Below, one piece after another: positions 13,988-19,252 of a DNA stretch of 19,252 nucleotides. The notes beneath the pieces are model-generated. The model did no database searches and had not been told where the DNA came from. It saw only the letters and a list, made by a program, of their open reading frames with translations. Every line of letters starts with the position of its first letter. The first letter of the stretch is position 1. Source of the DNA: CAZFAT01 sp964517075 (GTDB taxonomy: Bacteria > Acidobacteriota > Vicinamibacteria > Vicinamibacterales > SCN-69-37); the NCBI GenBank assembly GCA_964517075.1, contig CAZFAT010000216.1, positions 1 through 19,252 on the forward strand. The letters are read 5' to 3'. The position numbers and the translations under genes are program-made.

Positions 13988-16900
13988 GCCGCCTTCCCGG
14001 CATTTCGGGCAGCCTGTTCCCGCACCGTTATCTCAGGGACGCGATGCCGGCCGTCGCGCCGCCGCTGTCGGCACCGGTGCTCGCACGCCAGCAGCGCCAC
14101 TTCCGGCGCTGGTGGCACGGTGTGGCCGCGACGTGTGGTCCGGCCACGGGTCTGCGCGCGCTCTTCGACCTGGTCGCCATGCCGCTGTTCGGCCTGCTGG
14201 GCTTTCGCGCTCACGATGCCATGTTCGAACGTCATCAGGCGCGGGCGCGGCTGGCCTCGCGACAGGCCACGCCGGTCGGACTCGTGCTGCTCCCGTGGGC
14301 GGAACGCCCCTCGGCGCTCTGGAGGGATCTGGTGTCGACGGCGCGCGACATCGGCGCCCGGTGGACGTTCCTCCTGGCGCCGCCGTACCTGTCACTGGTC
14401 GAGGCGCGGGGTCATGCCACGCGGCGCGGCATCGAGTTCACGCTGCCCGATGTGCTGGAGGCACCAGCCTTCACCAGGTTCTGGTGGCTCGCCCGCGCCG
14501 AGGCGTTCGACCCCATGCCTGACGCGGGCGACCCCTCCCACGTCTGGATCGACGCTCTGGTCGATCACGCCGCGGTCTTTCAGGACCGCGTCCGCGAGGA
14601 CCTCCAGCACGGCGTGGCTGACGCCCTGCGGTCGCTGAGCGGGGCCATCGCCGTGGCGCACCGCAGTGGAGGTCGGCTCACGAGCACAGCGGGACGCGGG
14701 GCGACCCGGCTGTCGCCGTTCGACGAGGCGCTGACCATCGTCTATCGCATCCTGTTTCTGCTGTTTGCCGAGTCGAGAAGTCTGGTACCTGCCGAGGCGC
14801 CGATCTACGCCCGCGCGTACGCCCTCAGTGCGCTTGGCCGCGCCGCCAGGACCCCGCGCGACACACCCGGCCTGTGGGAAGGCCTCGCGGCGATTACGAG
14901 GCTGTCGCGGTCGGGATGCCGCACGGACGATCTCATCGTCCGTCCCTTCAACGGTCGCCTGTTCTCGCGCGCGGCCGCGCCGTCCCTCGAGGCCGGGCGG
15001 CGCGCCGGGCGACGGCCCGCCATCGGGTCCCTTGACGCCGCCGCGGGGCACGCGCTGGTCGCGCTCGCGTCGCGGAAGGGATCGGCGGGACGCGAGGACA
15101 TCCACTACGCCGACCTGGGCGTCGAGCAGCTTGGTTCGGTGTACGAACGGGTGCTCGATCTGGACGAGTCCACAACGGAGGCCGCGCCGACGCGCTCCAG
15201 ACCATCAGCCTCCGGACGACGCCCGCGGCACAGCGCCCGTCGCAAGCAGACCGGCACCTTCTACACGCCACGGCCGCTGGCCGAGTTCCTCGTGCGCCGC
15301 ACGCTCGCGCCTCTCGTGGCGGGCGCGGCTGCGGACGCGATCCTCGAGCTGCGCATTCTGGACCCCGCGATGGGCAGCGGCGCCTTTCTCGTCGCCGCGT
15401 GCCGGTTTCTCGCCACCGCCTACGAACGCGCCCTCATCGACGAGGGACGCATCACGCCGGCCGATCTCGATGAAGACGAACGCGCCGACATCCGGCGCCT
15501 GGTTGCAGAGCGGTGTCTCGCCGGTGTGGATCAGAACCCCGTCGCCGTGCAGCTGGCGCGGCTGTCGCTCTGGCTCGCCACTCTTGCCCATGGGAAGCCG
15601 CTCAGTTTCCTGGATCATCGGCTTCGCGTGGGCAACAGCCTGGTCGGCGCGTCCCCGGCGGACCTCGCGAGAATCCCGGGACGCCGCATATCGTCACGGC
15701 CGGCGTCGCTGCCGCTGTTCGACGTCGACGCCCTGGAGTCGTCGATGCGGCGGGCCGTCACGCCGCTGGCCGCTATTGCCAGTCGGCGCGACGACAATGT
15801 CGCCGACGTCAGGGCCAAGGAGGCGCTCTGGACCCACCTGACGTCCGAAGACTCGCCGCTCGCGGCGTGGCGGCTGGCCGCGATGGTCTGGTGCGCCCGC
15901 TGGTTCTGGCCCGGGACGGACGTGCCGCCGAACCCCGCGGAATGCCGTGCGCTCATTGACGCTGTACTTCGGGCTGACCGGACGCTTCCGGTCGGCCAGA
16001 TCGCCAGCCGCGTGAACGCCGCCGCGGAGGCTGGACGGCGGCACGGGTTCTTTCACTGGCCGCTGGAGTTCGTGGATGTCTTCTACGACCGCGAGGGCCA
16101 GCCGCGAGACACGGCGGGCTTCGACGCGATCATCGGGAACCCGCCGTGGGAAATGATCCGGCAGGGCCCCGAGACGGACGACAGCCGTCACACCGGGGAT
16201 CGACGCGGCCTCGTCCTCTTCGTCCGCGAGTCCGGCCTCTACCCGTCGTGCGACCGCGGGCATCTCAATCTGTATCAGCCCTTTCTCGAGCGCTCGATGT
16301 CTCTGGTCCGGCCTGGCGGGCGCGTCGGCCTCGTCCTGCCGTGGGGTCTGGCCGCTGACGACGGCGCCGCCCGGCTGCGCCAGCGACTGCTCGATGAAAC
16401 GGCGGTGGACACGATCGTAGGTCTCGACAACAGCGGCGCGCTCTTTCCCATTCATCGCGGCCTGCGGTTCCTGGTGCTGATGGCCACGATGGGGCGGCCG
16501 ACGCAACGCATCCGCGCGCGGTTCGGCGTGAGGACGCCCGCCGAGCTGGATGCGCTGCCAGGCCGCGCGGACGAGGCGGACGACAATGCCTTTCCGGTGA
16601 CCCTGACCCCGCGTCTCATCCGCAGGATCGGCGGCACGTCCGCCCGGCTGCCCGATGTCCGTCGCCCCGCGGACCTCCACCTCGTCGATCGACTCGCCAC
16701 GAGATTTCCCGCGCTGGGCAGCGCGTCGGGATGGCACGTCACCTTCGGTCGCGAGCTGAACGCGACCGAGGATCGGGATCACTTCGGCCCGCAAGGCCTC
16801 CCGGTGCTCGAAGGCAAGCACATCAGGCCGTTTCAGACCGACCTGACCGCACCGGCGCATCACGTCGATCGCGCCCGCGCACAGCGGCTCCTGCCGGACG

Positions 16901-17418
16901 CTCCGTTCGAACGGCCGCGTCTGGGTTACCGCGACGTCTCGGGCGTCGGCAACCGCTTGTCACTCATTGCCGCCATCATTCCCGCCGGCGCGCTCACGAC
17001 CCACACGATCTTCTGCCTGCGGTCGCACATCGCTCTCGAGTCGCAGCACTTCCTGTGCGGTCTCTTCAACTCCTACGTGCTCAATGCCATTGTGCGCATG
17101 CTGATGGGCGGACACCTCACGACATCGCTCGTCGAGGGGCTGCCCGTGCCGCCCTGGACGATGGACGCCCGGCAACGGCGTATCGCCGGGCTGGCCGCGC
17201 GTCTGTCGCGCTCGCGCCGGGCCGCGCGCGTCAGCGCCGTCCTGCAGGCCGAGGTCGCACACTTGTACGAGCTGGACGAAGAGGAGTTCCGGCGGGTCCT
17301 GGAGGGATTCCCGCTCGTGCCGCGTGGTGAGCGGGAGATGGCAGTGCGCGCGTTCGGTGGTGGCGCGAGGGAAACGGACCGGCCGGTCTTCAGACCGGCC
17401 GGTCGCGGGCCGACCTGA
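13984..17418 (+). CDS. Eco57I-type N6-adenine DNA methyltransferase, DrmMI/type IIG-like
   Basis: This 1144-residue protein has a central gamma-class N6-adenine methyltransferase. F426-Y-T-P precedes the SAM motif D460-P-A-M-G-S-G-A-F, an acidic V-D516-Q-N-P follows, and the catalytic N719-P-P-W is intact. The N-terminal ~400 residues include A-R-W-T-F-L-L-A-P-P-Y-L-S-L-V (~126-140). This recalls the region after the nuclease motif in type IIG enzymes, but no convincing PD-(D/E)xK is seen. Residues ~910-1090 look like a TaqI-type target-recognition domain (L-P-V-L-E-G-K-H-I-R-P-F; L-T-T-S-L-V-E-G-L-P-V-P-P-W). It should methylate adenine in a specific site and distinguish self from foreign DNA for the coupled helicase. 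The last ~14 codons lie in a 28-bp hairpin, so the C-terminus is made from repeat sequence. Start ATG 13984 overlaps the helicase stop. Confidence 0.9.
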   Translation: MSRLPGISGSLFPHRYLRDAMPAVAPPLSAPVLARQQRHFRRWWHGVAATCGPATGLRALFDLVAMPLFGLLGFRAHDAMFERHQARARLASRQATPVGLVLLPWAERPSALWRDLVSTARDIGARWTFLLAPPYLSLVEARGHATRRGIEFTLPDVLEAPAFTRFWWLARAEAFDPMPDAGDPSHVWIDALVDHAAVFQDRVREDLQHGVADALRSLSGAIAVAHRSGGRLTSTAGRGATRLSPFDEALTIVYRILFLLFAESRSLVPAEAPIYARAYALSALGRAARTPRDTPGLWEGLAAITRLSRSGCRTDDLIVRPFNGRLFSRAAAPSLEAGRRAGRRPAIGSLDAAAGHALVALASRKGSAGREDIHYADLGVEQLGSVYERVLDLDESTTEAAPTRSRPSASGRRPRHSARRKQTGTFYTPRPLAEFLVRRTLAPLVAGAAADAILELRILDPAMGSGAFLVAACRFLATAYERALIDEGRITPADLDEDERADIRRLVAERCLAGVDQNPVAVQLARLSLWLATLAHGKPLSFLDHRLRVGNSLVGASPADLARIPGRRISSRPASLPLFDVDALESSMRRAVTPLAAIASRRDDNVADVRAKEALWTHLTSEDSPLAAWRLAAMVWCARWFWPGTDVPPNPAECRALIDAVLRADRTLPVGQIASRVNAAAEAGRRHGFFHWPLEFVDVFYDREGQPRDTAGFDAIIGNPPWEMIRQGPETDDSRHTGDRRGLVLFVRESGLYPSCDRGHLNLYQPFLERSMSLVRPGGRVGLVLPWGLAADDGAARLRQRLLDETAVDTIVGLDNSGALFPIHRGLRFLVLMATMGRPTQRIRARFGVRTPAELDALPGRADEADDNAFPVTLTPRLIRRIGGTSARLPDVRRPADLHLVDRLATRFPALGSASGWHVTFGRELNATEDRDHFGPQGLPVLEGKHIRPFQTDLTAPAHHVDRARAQRLLPDAPFERPRLGYRDVSGVGNRLSLIAAIIPAGALTTHTIFCLRSHIALESQHFLCGLFNSYVLNAIVRMLMGGHLTTSLVEGLPVPPWTMDARQRRIAGLAARLSRSRRAARVSAVLQAEVAHLYELDEEEFRRVLEGFPLVPRGEREMAVRAFGGGARETDRPVFRPAGRGPT
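17377..17404. repeat. 28-bp perfect hairpin inside the methyltransferase 3' end
   Basis: GACCGGCCGGTCT-tc-AGACCGGCCGGTC is a 13-bp perfect stem with a 2-nt loop. It overlaps the last codons of the methyltransferase, whose stop is 17416-17418. The arms are themselves nearly palindromic (ACCGGCCGGT). It may act as a transcript 3' stabiliser or terminator-like element, or be one end of a REP-type repeat. Confidence 0.75.
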
Positions 17419-17478
17419 CCGCCTCCGCAAAAGCTACGGCGGTCCGCCGAAGCCTCGGCGAAGGCGGAAGGTCGGCCC
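17407..17478. repeat. 72-bp inverted-repeat (REP/MITE-like) element
   Basis: The ends are perfect 10-bp inverted repeats: GGGCCGACCT (17407-17416) and AGGTCGGCCC (17469-17478). The pairing continues inward with CCGCCTCCGC against GCGAAGGCGG, with one mismatch and one indel. The middle contains CGGCGG-t-CCGCCG (17437-17449). The whole can fold into one long imperfect hairpin. It encodes no protein, spans the methyltransferase stop and ends 12 bp before the PIG-L stop codon. The right arm overlaps the right 17-bp direct repeat. Confidence 0.65.
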
Positions 17479-17484
17479 TCCATC
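17468..17484 (+). repeat. Right copy of 17-bp direct repeat
   Basis: AAGGTCGGCCCTCCATC is identical to 11407-11423. Here it forms the outer right arm of the inverted-repeat element at 17407-17478 and extends 6 bp past it. It ends 6 bp before the stop of the convergent PIG-L gene. Confidence 0.7.
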
Positions 17485-17490
17485 GAGATC

Positions 17491-18390
17491 CTACTTCGTG
17501 ATCGGGAACATCTTCACGAGCTCGTCGATCGTGGGCTGCCGGCCGTACTGGCAGAGCTGAAACGCTTCGGCGTACTTCACCTGCCGGCCGCGCTCGCCGT
17601 ACAGCTGAACCAGCCGATCGCGATACTGATTCGCCACGGCCGCGCTCCGCTGCCGCGCCAGCTCCACGAGGTACTCCAGCCGCTCCTTGTCCCCCTTCGG
17701 GACGTCCGGCCGGGTCCGCCCCTGCCACGAATCGGCGTCGCCGAACTGCGAGGTCATGGCGGCGATGCAGCCGAACTTCTTGTCCACCACCGAATCAATC
17801 GACACGATGATGGTCGGATCGAACGGCTTCGGGTACTCGAAGGTGTCCGAGTGGTACATGAACACCGGATTGCGGCGGACGGGCGGCGTGTCGGGCACGA
17901 AGAACGGCGCGACGACCAGCACGGCCGCGTCCTCCATCAGCACACCGGTGTAGCGATGGTCCGGATGGTAGTCCACGGGCCGGTGGCCGAGGACGATGTC
18001 CGCCTGCCAGTCGCGGATGAGCCGGGCGACCGTCCGCCGGTTCTCGAGCGACGGCACGAGCTCGCCATCGTGGATGTCGAGCACTTCGCTCTCGGTGCCG
18101 AGGATGCGCCCGCACTCGGCCGCTTCCTTGATTCGTCGCGCGGCCAGCGGCCCGCCCGCCAGGCTCCAGTGACCGATGTCGCCATTGGTCATTGCCACGA
18201 GCTTCACCTTGTGCCCCTGCGCGGCCCACATCGCGGCCACACCGCCCGACTTCAACTCCGCGTCATCGGGATGGGCACCGAACGAGATGACCCGCAGCGG
18301 GGTTGCCTGCGGCGCCTGGGTAGAGGTCCGCGTACCGCCCAGCAGCACGAGCGCCAGAAGGACCACGAATGTCGTCGACACCTGTTTCAT
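17491..18390 (-). CDS. Secreted PIG-L (LmbE-like) family deacetylase
   Basis: This 299-residue predicted exported enzyme starts with a signal peptide (hydrophobic ~7-19). The PIG-L/LmbE zinc motif A-H40-P-D42-D43-A-E follows directly, with the second metal block Y-H142-P-D144-H145 further on. The family removes acetyl groups from N-acetylglucosamine-containing substrates by zinc-dependent hydrolysis. The true substrate here is unknown. After the ~190-residue catalytic core, the C-terminus (R-T-R-P-D-V-P through Y-A-E-A-F-Q) is the extended form seen in exported PIG-L proteins. ATG 18390 is supported by GAGGAGA about 9 nt upstream. It lies 22 bp downstream of the heme-domain gene, likely in one operon. 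Its stop is just outside the repeats that end the helicase-methyltransferase region. Confidence 0.9.
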   Translation of the reverse strand: MKQVSTTFVVLLALVLLGGTRTSTQAPQATPLRVISFGAHPDDAELKSGGVAAMWAAQGHKVKLVAMTNGDIGHWSLAGGPLAARRIKEAAECGRILGTESEVLDIHDGELVPSLENRRTVARLIRDWQADIVLGHRPVDYHPDHRYTGVLMEDAAVLVVAPFFVPDTPPVRRNPVFMYHSDTFEYPKPFDPTIIVSIDSVVDKKFGCIAAMTSQFGDADSWQGRTRPDVPKGDKERLEYLVELARQRSAAVANQYRDRLVQLYGERGRQVKYAEAFQLCQYGRQPTIDELVKMFPITK

Positions 18391-18412
18391 CGAGCCATTC
18401 TCCTCAGAGGAA

Positions 18413-19252
18413 CTATTTCAGCGAATCGAGATACTCGAGCAGGTCCAGCGCCTGCTGCGTCGTCAGATTGGCCAGGAGCCCTTCAGGCATCAGCGACACC
18501 CGATTCTGCACGCGCGAGGCCACGTCGGACGGACGGACGCGCTCCTCGGCGCCGGCGGCGTTTCGAACGACGATCCGGTCCGGCGTCTCTTCGGCCACGA
18601 TGCCGGCGACGGCACTCCCGCTCTTCAACTCGAACACAGTCGTCATGAACTCCGGAGCGACGGCTTCGCTCGGGTTGCGGAGCTGATCGAGCATCGCCGG
18701 CTTGCCGAACTTCGAGCCAATCGTGGAGAGATCGGGTCCGACCTTCCGCTGGCCGCCGACGCTGTGGCACGCCGCGCAGCCGGCGTCGACGTTGAACACC
18801 TGCCGGCCGCGTTCCGCATTGATGCTGTAGTTGCGGTCGAGCGTGGCGAGATTGGTCAGGACAGGACCCGTCGCGGACGGCAACGGCAGCACCTTGGCGG
18901 CCCGCTCGCGAATCGCCACGATGGCCGGATCGAGCGGCGCCGCGCCACGGCCGCCACCGCCGCCGCGGCCGCCGCCACCACCGCCACGAGCCGCCGCACC
19001 GGCACGGGCGCCGGCGGCCGCCGTGGGCGTCCCACCCGCCGCCGGGCCGCGACCTCCACCGCCTGTTCCACCACCGCCGGCGCGAGCCGAGGGCTGCGCG
19101 AATCCCCCACGGCCTCGGCCTCCGCCTCCACGACCACCGCCACCGGCTCCCGCGTTGTTGGTGAGGTTGCTCGCGAGACTGCGGAGCTCAGCCGGCAACT
19201 GACCCTTCTCGGCCAAATCCAGGATGGCCGTCAGCCCTTCGGTTGATCCAGC
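18413..19252 (-). CDS. Heme-binding CxxCH domain protein (5' end outside window)
   Basis: The frame is open to the right edge, so only the C-terminal ~279 residues are seen. A short helical part is followed by a ~72-residue Gly/Ala/Arg-rich linker and then a cytochrome-c-like domain. This domain has G-R-Q-V-F, the heme motif C-A-A-C-H (nt 18764-18778) and V-G-P-D-L-S-T-I-G. It continues with R-N-P-S-E-A-V-A-P-E-F, a small strand-rich module (L-K-S-G-S-A-V-A-G-I-V), and S-L-M-P-E-G-L, in which Met could be the axial ligand. This layout matches the 'putative heme-binding domain' (TIGR02603-type) of planctomycetes and acidobacteria. It would be periplasmic and bind heme c covalently. The TTG codon at 19216 is internal, not a start. 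It precedes the PIG-L gene by 22 bp. Confidence 0.85.
   Translation of the reverse strand, partial: AGSTEGLTAILDLAEKGQLPAELRSLASNLTNNAGAGGGGRGGGGRGRGGFAQPSARAGGGGTGGGGRGPAAGGTPTAAAGARAGAAARGGGGGGRGGGGGRGAAPLDPAIVAIRERAAKVLPLPSATGPVLTNLATLDRNYSINAERGRQVFNVDAGCAACHSVGGQRKVGPDLSTIGSKFGKPAMLDQLRNPSEAVAPEFMTTVFELKSGSAVAGIVAEETPDRIVVRNAAGAEERVRPSDVASRVQNRVSLMPEGLLANLTTQQALDLLEYLDSLK
18938..19153 (-). repeat. Gly/Ala/Arg-rich low-complexity coding tract
   Basis: About 72 codons of the heme-domain protein are almost only Gly, Ala, Arg, Pro and Thr, with runs such as GGGGGGRGGGGGRG. The DNA is built from CCACCG/CCGCCG-like units. The tract is probably a flexible linker between the N-terminal part and the cytochrome domain, and is prone to replication slippage and length variation. 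Confidence 0.8.

Noticed and set aside
15694..16863. Minus-strand open frame (389 codons) inside the methyltransferase
   Set aside because: It is fully antisense to catalytic and target-recognition parts of the methyltransferase and has no domain features of its own.
11407..17484. Integrative element with attachment sites
   Set aside because: The direct repeat fits an attachment duplication, but there is no integrase, excisionase, transposase or tRNA gene in the window. I keep it only as a repeat-bracketed module.
1..19252. CRISPR arrays, tRNA or rRNA genes
   Set aside because: No regularly spaced direct repeats and no cloverleaf or rRNA-like stretches were seen; intergenic gaps are all under 300 bp.

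Overview
The window is uniformly GC-rich (about two-thirds G+C by eye) and densely coded on both strands. Its genes suggest a free-living, aerobic, Gram-negative soil bacterium: lipoproteins and secreted enzymes, a PIG-L deacetylase, a CxxCH heme-binding domain protein, LipB with a lipoyl E2, an HU-type protein and QueF. Gene content and style best fit Acidobacteriota, perhaps the Vicinamibacteria. This is inference from families; there is no rRNA or other phylogenetic marker here.

Layout. 1-2403: 3' end of an alpha/beta hydrolase, a small FHA protein, a convergent metallo-beta-lactamase-fold hydrolase, and a divergent malate/lactate dehydrogenase-like protein. 2407-3384: a lipoprotein with what looks like a complete kinase signature. 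3579-5177: a lipoprotein and purple-acid-phosphatase-like enzyme in tandem. 5110-6878 (minus): a DUF4956/MgtC-like membrane protein and a PLD-family protein; the PLD 3' end overlaps the phosphatase antisense. 7029-9066 (minus): 2-oxoacid dehydrogenase E2 followed by lipB, so a lipoylated protein and its lipoylation enzyme are neighbours. 9238-10080: HU-like protein and QueF, divergent. 10117-11283 (minus): a secreted beta-propeller. 11567-17418: a translationally coupled SNF2/RapA-type helicase and a 1144-residue Eco57I-type N6-adenine methyltransferase. 17491-19252 (minus): PIG-L deacetylase and a glycine-rich CxxCH heme-domain protein that runs off the window.

The most interesting locus is the helicase-methyltransferase pair. 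Its order and domains recall drmD-drmMI of class 1 DISARM, but drmA, drmB and drmC are not beside it. It is bracketed by a perfect 17-bp direct repeat (11407-11423 and 17468-17484). The right end carries a 28-bp hairpin inside the last methyltransferase codons and a further inverted-repeat element. The pair may be a minimal or orphan defence module, or a mobile cargo.

Other points are several enzyme folds with altered catalytic residues (hydrolase Ser to Gly, dehydrogenase without Asp/Arg/His, PLD with HxR), a predicted extracytoplasmic kinase-like lipoprotein, and a recurring TAGA(A/C)(T/G) hexamer 7-8 nt upstream of start codons, which suggests leaderless transcription. I found no tRNA, rRNA, CRISPR array, integrase or transposase.
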